Assembly (NCBI RefSeq): GCF_010731855.1
Contig: NZ_AP022620.1
Span: 4,526,001-4,590,000 of the forward strand
From: Mycolicibacterium anyangense
GTDB taxonomy: Bacteria > Actinomycetota > Actinomycetes > Mycobacteriales > Mycobacteriaceae
Direction of reading: 5' to 3'
DNA: 64,000 bases
Each line of letters opens with the position of its first letter. Positions within the stretch are counted from its first letter, which is position 1. The notes under the pieces were generated by a model. That model saw only the letters and a list, made by a program, of their open reading frames with translations. It ran no database searches and had not been told where the DNA came from. Position numbers and translations under genes: made by a program. Of this stretch, positions 53,032 through 62,000 are shown piece by piece.

Positions 53032-54246
53032 GTGGCCGACGAACTCGATGTCCTGGAACTCGCCGAGGGTAGACGCCTGGCGGTGCTCGCCGGTGACGAG
53101 GGCTTGGCCGCACTGCCCCAGGTACGCGACGCCGGCCAGTGGCGCCGGGCACGACCGGGGGACGGAGTGGCCGACGCGCTGATCGCCATGCTTGGGTCGG
53201 CACCCGGTATCTCGCGGCGCGGCAACTTCGCCGTGCACTCCTGGTCGGTGCGTCCGGCGGCCGGGGAACGGGCGGTCACCGTGGACCAGACCAATGAGTC
53301 GGTGATCGTCGGCGACGCCGCCGTGGTCAAGTGGGCGACGCATCTGCAGCAGGGGCCGCATCCGGCGCCGTCCCGACTCGAAGTGCTGCGCACCAACGGC
53401 TTTCGCCACATGCCCCAACCCTGGGGTCTGGTCACCTGGCAGCCCGTCGGTGGGCAGGAGACCCTGGTGGCCAACGTCGATGCCTATCTTGCGGGCGCTG
53501 TCGACGGATGGACATGGGCGGTGGACCTGGTGGCCGAGGCGGCCCGTGACGGCACCGCGCACCCCGCCCCGGTGGCCGCCGCAGCGACAGAAGTCGCCAC
53601 GGTGATCGCGCAGCTGCACGCGGCCCTGGCGGCCAACGCCGCCACCGCGACCCCTGCTGACAGCCGGCGCTGGCGTGACGCAGCGTTTGCCACCCTCGCC
53701 GAGGCTCGAACGCTGTGCGACTCGTCGGCCGCGACGGTGCTGCGCGATCGGGGCCACGAGATCGAGCAGATCCTCGACGAGCTCGGTGAGCTGGCCGGCA
53801 GCCGGGTGATCGAGGGGCACGGCGATCTGCACGTCGGGCAGATACTGCACCACGACGGTGGCTACGTGGTCACCGACTTCGACGGAAACCCCGTCCTGCC
53901 CCCGCACCAGCGGGTGCTGCCGATCCCAGCAGCCCTCGACGTCGCCGGAATGGCCCAGTCGCTGGCCCACGTCGCGATCGTGGCTCGGCGGCACCATCGG
54001 CTCGACGAGGCAGCGCTGGCCGTCGTCGACCAGACCGCACGCCGATCCTTCCTGGACGGCTATGCCCGCACGCTCACCGGACTGGGGTACGCCGAGATCT
54101 ACGACGCTGCTGCGGTACCGGCCTTTCGCCTGCAGCAGGTGCTGCGTGAGATCGTCTACGCGGCGCGGCATCTGCCGCGCTGGATGTACGTCCCCGATTC
54201 CGCGCTGCCCGCGCTGCTCGACGAAAGGATGGCCGGTGGACGCTGA
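53032..54246 (+). CDS. Glucosamine-kinase-like phosphotransferase (maltokinase fold)
   Basis: A 404-aa protein with an N-terminal cap domain and an aminoglycoside-phosphotransferase-like kinase domain: VVKWATHLQQGP (phosphate-binding strand with Lys), HGDLHVGQ at about 263-270 (catalytic Asp) and DFDGNP at about 282-287 (metal Asp). The HGDLHxGQ/DFDGNP combination and the overlapping SIS-domain gene match the actinobacterial glucosamine kinase family better than maltokinase (DFEGEP). GTG 53032 is 4 bp after the previous stop. Expected reaction: ATP-dependent phosphorylation of glucosamine or a related amino sugar. Confidence 0.7.
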   Translation: MADELDVLELAEGRRLAVLAGDEGLAALPQVRDAGQWRRARPGDGVADALIAMLGSAPGISRRGNFAVHSWSVRPAAGERAVTVDQTNESVIVGDAAVVKWATHLQQGPHPAPSRLEVLRTNGFRHMPQPWGLVTWQPVGGQETLVANVDAYLAGAVDGWTWAVDLVAEAARDGTAHPAPVAAAATEVATVIAQLHAALAANAATATPADSRRWRDAAFATLAEARTLCDSSAATVLRDRGHEIEQILDELGELAGSRVIEGHGDLHVGQILHHDGGYVVTDFDGNPVLPPHQRVLPIPAALDVAGMAQSLAHVAIVARRHHRLDEAALAVVDQTARRSFLDGYARTLTGLGYAEIYDAAAVPAFRLQQVLREIVYAARHLPRWMYVPDSALPALLDERMAGGR

Positions 54247-55201
54247 CGGTTTCGTCGCGGACCTGCACCGCAAACCCGAGATGCTGGGCCGGTTGGCCGA
54301 CGTGCTGGCCGAGGGCAACCCGTGGGCTTCGGTGGTGCCGGAGGGTATCGAACGGGTGGTGCTGATCGGGATGGGCTCCTCGGCGTACGCCGGCGGCGTC
54401 GTGGCGGCCCGGATGCGGGCCCGCGGACTGGTCGCGGTCTCCGAGGTCGCCGCCACCACCCTGATGCCTGACTGGGGGGCGGCAACCCTGGTGGTGGCCA
54501 CCTCCGCTACCGGTGGATCGGTGGAAACGCTTGACGCCCTTGATCGTCTGCCCTCCGGCGTCACCACTGTCGCGCTGACCAACACCCCGGGATCGGCGAT
54601 CACCGACCGCTGCCAGGCCGTCGTCGACTTACGCGCCGACCCCGAGGTCGGCGGCGTGGCCTGCCGCACCTACCAGCACACGCTGGCGCTGCTGATGGCG
54701 CTCGAGTGCCACCTCGCCGGTGCCCCGACGGAGGTGCTGGCCGACACGCTGTCGCGGGCGGCGGCGGCGAGCGCGCATCTGCTCGATTCCGAATCTGATT
54801 GGCGCCCAACTATTTCAGAGCTTCTTCTGGGTCCGGATGGTACCCATCTGGCAGCCCCGGCCCACCGATTCTGTTCGGCCGCCCAAGGCGCACTGATGTT
54901 GCGGGAGGGCCCGCGGCGCCCGGCGGTCGGTTGCGAGACCGGCGACTGGAGCCACGTCGACGTGTACCTCACCAAGACCACCGACTACCGTCTGCTGGTC
55001 TTCGCCGGATCGGCGTGGGAAGAACAGCTGGCCGAGTGGACGACGCTGCGCAACACCACCGTCGTCGGAGTTGGCGGCGCGGTCCCCAGTGCGGGCTACA
55101 CCGTCCGCTATCCCGGCGACGAGGACGACGACGTACGGTTGCTCACCGAGGTTTTGGTGCCCGAACTGGTCGCCGGTCGGGCCTGGCAGAACGGGCAATA
55201 G
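54236..55201 (+). CDS. Double SIS-domain sugar isomerase/deaminase-like protein (GlmS C-terminal type)
   Basis: A 321-aa protein with two SIS domains, similar to the isomerase half of glucosamine-6-phosphate synthase or AgaS. The first holds VVLIGMGSSAYAGGVV and VATSATGGSVETLDAL (phosphosugar loop); the second centres on HRFCSAAQGALMLREG with a C-terminal VVGVGGAVPSAG. GTG 54236 follows AAAGGA and overlaps the kinase stop by 11 bp. Likely converts the kinase product (amino sugar phosphate) by isomerisation/deamination toward fructose 6-phosphate. Confidence 0.82.
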   Translation: MDADGFVADLHRKPEMLGRLADVLAEGNPWASVVPEGIERVVLIGMGSSAYAGGVVAARMRARGLVAVSEVAATTLMPDWGAATLVVATSATGGSVETLDALDRLPSGVTTVALTNTPGSAITDRCQAVVDLRADPEVGGVACRTYQHTLALLMALECHLAGAPTEVLADTLSRAAAASAHLLDSESDWRPTISELLLGPDGTHLAAPAHRFCSAAQGALMLREGPRRPAVGCETGDWSHVDVYLTKTTDYRLLVFAGSAWEEQLAEWTTLRNTTVVGVGGAVPSAGYTVRYPGDEDDDVRLLTEVLVPELVAGRAWQNGQ

Positions 55202-55240
55202 CGGGCAATAGCTGCGTATTGCCAATGGGTTGAACCAAAT

Positions 55241-55278
55241 ACGCGTCCAGTTCGTGTAGAACTTGGGGACGCGTTTTC
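55241..55278 (+). terminator. Rho-independent terminator after the SIS gene
   Basis: ACGCGTCC (55241-55248) pairs with GGACGCGT (55267-55274), and AGTTC with GAACT closes the loop; a short T-run follows. It is 40 bp after the SIS stop. Just upstream, GCGTATT (55214-55220) and AATACGC (55238-55244) form another inverted repeat, partly overlapping the left arm. Confidence 0.75.
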
Positions 55279-55317
55279 ATCTGCGGTCGGTCATACTCTG
55301 TATACCAATAGCCGCCG

Positions 55318-56007
55318 GTGGGTGATGGGCAGACAGCGGGGCACCAGACAAGCAGCACGATCGGCACCAGGATAGGCAGCAAGATAGGCGAGGTAGTGGT
55401 CCCGGAAGAAGGCCTGGGTCCGTCCAAGCAGGACCGGATTGTCGTGGCAGCGCTCGACGTGTTCGGGGAGCACGGCACCGCCAAGTCGACCCTGCAGATG
55501 GTCGCGAAGGCGGCCGGGGTCTCGGTTGGCTTGGTGCAACATCATTTCGGTTCCAAAGACCGGCTGATCGATGCCGTCAACACCTATGCCCTGGGCGTCA
55601 TCCGAGCCGAGATGAGCAGACCGCTGACCGCTTCGCCGGGCCAGTCCGTTCTGGAGATGGGTCGCCGGGTGAGTTTCCTACTGTCCCAACAGCTAACGGC
55701 GGTGGACTACCTGGCCAGGCTGCTCGTCGAGGGTGCTCCGGCGGGGGCCGCCTTCTTCGACTCGACCGCTCAGATCGGATTGGCGCGCTGGCGCCGGCTG
55801 GCCGAGGAGGGCGGCACGGTCGAGGATCTGGATCTGGAGTGGGCGGCGCTGAATCCGCTGGTGTTGGTGATGGGCGCGGTCATCATGCGCCGGCATATCG
55901 ACCGGCACCTGCCGGAACCCTTCGTCACCCCGGCTCAGCTGGAGCGATGGAAGGAATCCGTGAACAAACTCCTCGAGCGGGGACAGATCCGCCAGCCGCC
56001 GCAGTAG
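55318..56007 (+). CDS. TetR-family transcriptional regulator
   Basis: A TetR of up to 229 aa. The HTH covers ALDVFGEHGTAKSTLQMVAK and AAGVSVGLVQHHFGSKDRLI. The C-terminal domain (ARLLVEGAPAGAAFFDSTAQ; LERWKESVNKLLERG) is the helical ligand domain. The true start may be ATG 55318 or GTG 55396; the first 26 residues are low-complexity, so I am unsure. ATACtctGTAT at 55293-55303 could be its operator or promoter. It precedes the Clp N-domain gene by 57 bp, with a strong palindrome in between. Confidence 0.87.
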   Translation: MGDGQTAGHQTSSTIGTRIGSKIGEVVVPEEGLGPSKQDRIVVAALDVFGEHGTAKSTLQMVAKAAGVSVGLVQHHFGSKDRLIDAVNTYALGVIRAEMSRPLTASPGQSVLEMGRRVSFLLSQQLTAVDYLARLLVEGAPAGAAFFDSTAQIGLARWRRLAEEGGTVEDLDLEWAALNPLVLVMGAVIMRRHIDRHLPEPFVTPAQLERWKESVNKLLERGQIRQPPQ

Positions 56008-56031
56008 CGTAAGGCAACCCTTAGCGAAGCT

Positions 56032-56051
56032 TACAATACGGCCATATTGTA
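56032..56051. promoter_or_regulatory. 20-bp palindromic operator TACAATACGGCCATATTGTA
   Basis: Perfect 7-bp arms (TACAATA/TATTGTA) around a GGCC core, 13 bp before the ATG of the Clp N-domain gene and 24 bp after the tetR stop. Its 13-bp right part is repeated exactly twice in the fadE3 promoter (12289, 12346), so one regulator probably controls all three. Confidence 0.7.
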
Positions 56052-56064
56052 GGCTGGGTCAATT

Positions 56065-56583
56065 ATGGCCCCTGCCCTTCCCCCGGACGGTCACGTCGGC
56101 GCCGAGCGGTTCGCTCGAGCCCTGGCAACCCTGGGTGAATCGGCGCGGGCGGTAATCCGGGAAGCGCACGATGAGGCCTACTCCTACGCCAGCAACTTCG
56201 TAGGGTCGGCGCACCTGCTTCTCGGCCTGGTGGCCGACGCGTCACATCGGATCACCGCAGGGCTGGACGAACGAGGGGTCAGCCCCGCGGTGATCCGGGG
56301 GTGCATCGAAGAGATCACCGGCGTGCGGCAGCGGCCGTCGCCACGCTTCGTGCACCTCCCTTTCAGTCCGCAGGCACGTGCGCTGGTGGTCACCGCAGCG
56401 TTGCTCGCCGAACAGGCGGGTGCGGCCGCGACCGAGCCGGATCACCTCTGGTTGGCGATCACCCGAAACCATGGCCTGATGGCCCGCCAGGTGCTGGCCG
56501 AGCTGGGCCAACTCGACTACGTCCGGGAACTCGCGGGTCAGTCACCGCCGGTGCCGGGGGCGTCGGCCTCACCCTCGGCCTAG
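56065..56583 (+). CDS. Stand-alone Clp N-domain (ClpC-type repeat) protein
   Basis: A 172-aa protein with two Clp N motifs: FARALATLGESARAVIREAH with SAHLLLGLVAD (residues about 15-65), and FSPQARALVVTAALLAEQAG with EPDHLWLAITRN (about 92-140). No AAA+ ATPase domain follows, so it could be an adaptor, a decoy of ClpC substrates or a ligand sensor. The ATG lies 13 bp after the shared operator palindrome. It overlaps the convergent fadD stop by 4 bp. Confidence 0.82.
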   Translation: MAPALPPDGHVGAERFARALATLGESARAVIREAHDEAYSYASNFVGSAHLLLGLVADASHRITAGLDERGVSPAVIRGCIEEITGVRQRPSPRFVHLPFSPQARALVVTAALLAEQAGAAATEPDHLWLAITRNHGLMARQVLAELGQLDYVRELAGQSPPVPGASASPSA

Positions 56584-58046
56584 CCGTTCAGTCGCGCGAT
56601 CACCTGGTCGCGGACCGCCGAGCGCCGCGCCTTGCCGGCATCGTCGCGCAGCGGGGAGTCGACGAACTCCACGGTGCGCGGAACCTTGTAGTCGGCCAAC
56701 CGTTGCGCGACAAAGACCTGCACCGCCGCAGTGTCCAGCGCACTGCCATCGGTGTGCACCAGGGCGTGCGGCACCTGGCCGAGGTCCTCGTGTGGCACAC
56801 CGACCACCAGGCAGGACAACACCGACGGGTGTTCGGCGAGGGCATTCTCGATCTCCGCCGGGTAGACGTTTCGCCCGCCGACGGTGAACATGTCGACGCG
56901 GCGATCGGCCAGATAGAGGTAGCCGTCCTCGTCGAACCAGCCGAGATCGCCCAGCGAATCCCAGCCGTCGCGGGTCTTCGCGGTGCTGCCGATGTAGCGG
57001 TAAGTCGGCGCACTGCCCGGTGCCGGACGAAGGTAGATCTCGCCGACCACACCGGGCGGGCACTCGTTGCCGTCGTCGTCGAGCACCTTCATCTCGCCGG
57101 CGACTACCCGCCCGACCGACCCGCGGTGGGCCAGCCACTCGGTGCCGCTGATGAAGGTCAGTGCCTGAAGTTCGGTGCCGCCGTAGAGTTCCCACACCGT
57201 GTCCGGGCCGAGCAGTTCGATCCAGGCTTCTTTGATGTTCGGTGGGCACGGCGCCGCCAGATGCCAGAAGCGGCGCACCGACGACAGATCGTAAGCGTCG
57301 GGATCGGCGCGATACACCGGTAGCAGCCGCTGCATGATGGTGGGCACGGTCGCCAGGTAGTTCACCCGATGCTCGGTGATGAGACGCAGGAACTCCGCAG
57401 GCTCGAACCGGCGCATCAACACCAGATGCTGACCGGTCAGCAGCGCGAGCGTGGCCGAGGTGAAACCGGTGTTGTGGCTCAACGGAACCGGCAGTAGGTG
57501 GGTGTCCGTCGGCAGGTTGCCCATGCCCATGGCGATGACCTCGGCCGGGATCCGGCCCTCGCCGCCGGCTTCGATGAGTTTGGGGCGCCCGGTGCTACCA
57601 CCCGAGGGCATCGACTTCCACGACGGCGAAACCGCCTCGGGCAGAGGAGCATCCGAGAGCTCCGGACGGCCGGTGAAATCGCCGCCGACCGAGGGCACCA
57701 GGCCGCGCGGGTCGGGCCGGCCGACCAGCAGGGCGCGGGGCTTGAGGTCGAGCAGACCGACGAACTCGGCGTCGGGCAACCGCGGCGAGAGCGGTTGGGG
57801 GATCCCACCCAGCTTCCACACCGCGATCGTCGCCAGCACCCACTCGATCGAGTTGGGCAGCGCGATCGTCACGTAGTCGCCGCGGCTGACCCCCAGTTCG
57901 GCATAGGCGCGGGCCAGCCGGTTGGCTGCCGACTCCAGTTCGCGGCGGGTCAGGGTACGGCCGTCGCACGTGATCGCCGGGCGATCGGGGTCCTCGGCGG
58001 CCAGCTGGCTCAGCCTGGTTCCGATCGGGGGAATCTCGACGCTCAT
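56580..58046 (-). CDS. Acyl/bile-acid-type CoA ligase (FadD)
   Basis: A 488-aa adenylate-forming enzyme, short for FadD proteins. The P-loop reads MPSGGSTGRPKLI, with Gly for the first Thr/Ser and Leu for the final Gly, as in BaiB-like steroid/bile-acid CoA ligases. YGGTELQ (A5), SLGDLGWFDEDGY (A7) and RRVDMFTVGGRNVYP follow; LRDDAGKARRS gives the catalytic Lys. ATG 58046 overlaps the php stop (ATGA). A sterol or ring-type carboxylate substrate is a reasonable guess given the genes elsewhere in the window. Confidence 0.82.
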   Translation of the reverse strand: MSVEIPPIGTRLSQLAAEDPDRPAITCDGRTLTRRELESAANRLARAYAELGVSRGDYVTIALPNSIEWVLATIAVWKLGGIPQPLSPRLPDAEFVGLLDLKPRALLVGRPDPRGLVPSVGGDFTGRPELSDAPLPEAVSPSWKSMPSGGSTGRPKLIEAGGEGRIPAEVIAMGMGNLPTDTHLLPVPLSHNTGFTSATLALLTGQHLVLMRRFEPAEFLRLITEHRVNYLATVPTIMQRLLPVYRADPDAYDLSSVRRFWHLAAPCPPNIKEAWIELLGPDTVWELYGGTELQALTFISGTEWLAHRGSVGRVVAGEMKVLDDDGNECPPGVVGEIYLRPAPGSAPTYRYIGSTAKTRDGWDSLGDLGWFDEDGYLYLADRRVDMFTVGGRNVYPAEIENALAEHPSVLSCLVVGVPHEDLGQVPHALVHTDGSALDTAAVQVFVAQRLADYKVPRTVEFVDSPLRDDAGKARRSAVRDQVIARLNG

Positions 58047-59026
58047 CTGCCGCTCCGGGCGAAGATGGCCCGCGGGTTGTCCACGAGCATGGTGGTGATC
58101 TGCTCCTCGGTGACGCCCCGCTGGCGCAGTGCGGGCAGCACGTCCTGGTGGATGTGCAGGAAATGCCAGTCCGGTAGGGCCACGGGCAGTGCCGCCTCGG
58201 GAAGCCAGTCGATGTAGCACGACGCGTCATGGGAGAGCACCATCTTGTCCGCGTGGCCACGTTCGCACAGCCGCGCCACGGTGTCCACCCGGTCGTCGAA
58301 GGACAGGATGTTGTGCAGGCCGAATCGGTCCATCCCGAGATAAGAGCCCGCGGCGATCAGTTCTTCGAGGTAGCCCAGATCGGTGGTGTCACCGCTGTGC
58401 CCGATGATCACCCGGCTCAGGTCCACACCCTCCTCGGCGAAGATGCGCTGTTGGTCCAGGCCGCGGCGGGTGGCGGCATGGGTGTGAGTGGTGATCGGTA
58501 CACCGGTCTGCCGGTGCGCCTGGGCCACCGCCCGCAGCACCCGCTCGACACCGGGAGTCGGGCCCGGTTCGTCAGTGGCGCACTTGAGGATCGCGGCCTT
58601 GACGCCGGTGTCGGCGATGCCCTCGGTGATGTCCCGGACGAACAGCTCGGTCATCGTCTCGGGGCCGCCCAGCCCGGTGCCGGGGCCGGTGAAGTGGAAG
58701 TACATCGGGACGTCGTTGTAGGTGTAGACGCCGGTGGCCACCACGATCTGCAGGCCGGTCCTGGCAGCCACCCGTTGGATGCGGGGGATGTAGCGGCCCA
58801 GCCCGATGACGGTGGGGTCGACGATGGTGTCCACCCCGATGGCCTTGAGCGCGTTGAGTTTGTCGACGGCGTCTGCCTCCCGCGCCGCCTCGTCTCCCCA
58901 GCCCTGCGGGTAGTTGACCAGAATCTCCGGCGACAGCACGAACACATGCTCGTGCATGAGCACCACGCCGAGCTCAGACGTCGCGACGGGACCCCGCACG
59001 GTATCGACCTGGGGCGGCACTGTCAT
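58043..59026 (-). CDS. php: Phosphotriesterase-like lactonase (Php)
   Basis: A 327-aa amidohydrolase of the PLL family (Rv0230c-like). Binuclear metal site: LMHEHVFVL gives the HxH pair, AAILKCATDE the carboxylated Lys, ITTHTHAATRRG and RVIIGHSGDTTDLGYLEE the two His ligands, and VLSHDASCY the Asp. PLL enzymes hydrolyse acyl-homoserine or other lactones, with weak paraoxonase activity. It begins 9 bp after aftD and overlaps the CoA ligase, so lactone opening then CoA activation is a plausible sequence. Confidence 0.9.
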   Translation of the reverse strand: MTVPPQVDTVRGPVATSELGVVLMHEHVFVLSPEILVNYPQGWGDEAAREADAVDKLNALKAIGVDTIVDPTVIGLGRYIPRIQRVAARTGLQIVVATGVYTYNDVPMYFHFTGPGTGLGGPETMTELFVRDITEGIADTGVKAAILKCATDEPGPTPGVERVLRAVAQAHRQTGVPITTHTHAATRRGLDQQRIFAEEGVDLSRVIIGHSGDTTDLGYLEELIAAGSYLGMDRFGLHNILSFDDRVDTVARLCERGHADKMVLSHDASCYIDWLPEAALPVALPDWHFLHIHQDVLPALRQRGVTEEQITTMLVDNPRAIFARSGR

Positions 59027-59035
59027 CCCTCGACA

Positions 59036-62000
59036 CTAACGGGAAGGTGTTGCGCCCTCGCCATTTTCGGCAGAACCCGACCGTTCGGGCAGAACCGAGG
59101 CGGCCAGCGCGCCCAGTGCGATCAGCGCAGGCAGCTGCACCCACGGCGAATGCCCGATGTAACCGTCGACCGACCGCCACGGATAGCGCGACAACAATGC
59201 CCCGGCCAGGATCAGTCCGCACGAGGCGGCCCCGAGGGTGAGGCGGTCGCGGAGCCGCTGCCGATGCCGCAGCGCGACGGTGACGGCCAGCGCGGCGGCG
59301 AAGACCGCCACCCCGCCGATGCCGGCGATCAGGGCGCCGACGGTGAGCACGCCCGCACCCGCCAGTACCGGGGCGGCCCACGGCCGGGCCGGGCTGGCCG
59401 GTGCCCTCCGGCGGCGGGCCGGGACCAGGGCCAGGACCAGTAGCAGGGGCAGCAGCGACAGGCCGCCGGCCAGGCCGGCCCGGTAGGTGGCGTTGGACGG
59501 GAAGCTCAGGGTGATGGGGCCCTGCTCGCCGGCGGGCACCACCCAGCCCTGCTGCCAGCCGTTGACGACCACCGGTGTCAGCGTCACGCCGTCGGGCGTG
59601 TGCGCCACCCACCCCGGGTTGACGCTCTCGGGGACCACCAGCACCCGGGCGATCGGTGCCCGCGCCACGTCGATGACGCGACGGTCCGGGCCCCAGCTGG
59701 TCACGTCGGCGGGAGTCGTTGTCGCGGTGGGAATTTCGGCCGCCCGCGGCCCGGTGAGTGCGATTCCGTCGACGATGAAACCGGAGCCGGGGCTGACCAG
59801 CAGCTCCTGCTTGCCGGCCGGCAGCGCGATCGGTGCGGGATCACAGGCCTTGGCGGCGACTGGCTCGCCATCGAGTAGTGCGGCCACGGTGGTGTGCACC
59901 GAGGTCTGCACGAACCGGCCCGACACGGCGACGATCGGGCCTTGCCCGCACGGGATGTCGATGCTGCGGGCCCGGTTGCCGGCCGCGTCGGGGGCCGCCA
60001 CCGGCTTGCCGTCGGGGCCCAGTACGGCGACTTCGGCCAGGCCGGGTGGTTTGAGCTGGTCGAACCCCAGCGCCGTGCGGTCGATGACGTCGTCCCAGTT
60101 GAGCAGACTGATCCGCACGGTGTCGGTGATCCTGGGACGCAACGTCACGGTCTGTGCGGCGGTATCGTCACCGGCCTTGAGCCTGCGCACCTGCGGCCCG
60201 TCCCCGAGGTCGATGGCCACCATCGTCGGATGTGTCGGCAGCGGTGAGGAACTCGGCGTCAACTGCAACCCGGTGACCTCAGTCGCCTTGGGCAGCGTGA
60301 CGGTCAGCGTCGGCGCCGTCCGGTGCTGCACCACGCCCTGCGGCGCGGTCCACGCAGTGCGGGGGTCGCCGTCGGTGGCGGCGTAGGCCGAACCGTCGAC
60401 GTCGATCAGATCGGAATCGGCACGCGACCGGATGGTGCCCGGCTGGGCGATCAGGTCGGCCAGATTGGGGCCCTGACGGGCCCGCACCCACACGATCGGG
60501 TTCACCTGGATCGGCGCGGGCACCGTCAGCGTGCGACTCAACGTCACGGGTTCCTCGGGTGCCTGCGACATCGAGGCCGCGCAGTGCACACCATCGGGGG
60601 AGTCTGCGCAGCCGGGCCGCCCGAGCAGTTCGGAGCCCAGGTCCCACGCCGCGACAGCCGAACCGGTGGGCGGGCCCGGCACCACGACGGTGTGCCGAAT
60701 ATCGACCGGGTGGGCATAACCGGATGCGTCGTACTGGGTGACCGACAGGTCGGTGATCCCGAACTGCACGCCGGCGGACCCGTCGTCGGTGCCGATCGCG
60801 GTGATCCGCACCCACGGCGTCTCGCCGACCGGGAGCGCGATCGTCAGGGGCTTACCTGGCTCGTCGAAACGCACTGTGGTGGTGCCGTTTACGGTCGACA
60901 CTTGAAGCCTGCGGACCTGGGCCCCGACGGCGGTGGCGCTCGGTGTCACGGTGAGCGTGGCATTGGTCACCGGATGGTCGAAGTCGACCTGCAGCCACTG
61001 GCCGACGGCCGGCTGCAGCGAGTTCGACACCCATGCCGTGGCCGAGTCGCCGTCGATGGCGGCGGCCGGCCCACTGGACGGAGAGACGTTGGGCAGCGTG
61101 GTGGCATCCGATGACGAACTCGATGCGCTCAGCCGCCCGCCCGACCAGGCTCCGTGCACCAGCTTGGCCCCCGGCACCGGGTAGTCGGGTACCCGGTTGA
61201 ACGTGGTGCGCCGGTCGCCCTCGGCTCGCACCGCCGAGGAGTGGTCGTCGACGCGTCCGTAGTCGGTCTCCCGGTCCACCGGGGTGTCGGTGACCGTGAC
61301 CACCGGGACCGGCAGGTTCGCCCGCTGGGCATCGGAGGTCAGCAGCACCGGACCCAGGGCGGCCCTGCCGAGCAGGCGGCGCCGCTCGTCCAGGCGCAAC
61401 AGCACCTCCGGCCCGCCGTCGACGCGGGCCATCCGGCTTGCGTCAGTCAGGTACGGTGCGCCCGGATTGCCTTGGGTGTCAACGCGATAGATCTCCACGG
61501 CCGGATACCGGGGGCGTAGCCCGCTGTCACTGATGAAGCCCGACAAGGTGCCCGCGCCCACCGGTTCACCGAACTGCGCCACCTTGGTCAGCCCGGGTGA
61601 TCCGTCGATCGCGCGGTGGACTAGCAGGGGCCGGGCCGATCGCGAGGTGTCCGGGTCCAGATCGTTGCGCACCACCACATACGAGATGCCCTGGCGCAGC
61701 AGGGTGTCGGCGAGACCGGCCGACGGCCGGCCCGCGGCGAACAGCCGCTGCACCGAATCCAGTGCGCGGATGGTCTGTGGCGGTGTCAGCGGGATGGAAT
61801 CCCGGACTCCCCATGGCACTTCGCTCAGCACCTGCATCGGCTCGTCGTGGGTGTTGCCCCACACCTGGGTGGCGAACGGCGCACCGGGGGCCACCAGGAC
61901 GCGGCCGGGTGTGGGGTGTCCCGTGTTGTGCTCGGCCAGCCACGCCGCAGCCTGATGCCAGTAATCGGGGATGGCCCGGAAGGTGCCGGGCGGGGTGAGC

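Noticed and set aside
51717..55201. Natural-product gene cluster around the UGT-like glycosyltransferase
   Set aside because: No PKS, NRPS, terpene or tailoring genes nearby; only amino-sugar kinase and SIS genes accompany it.
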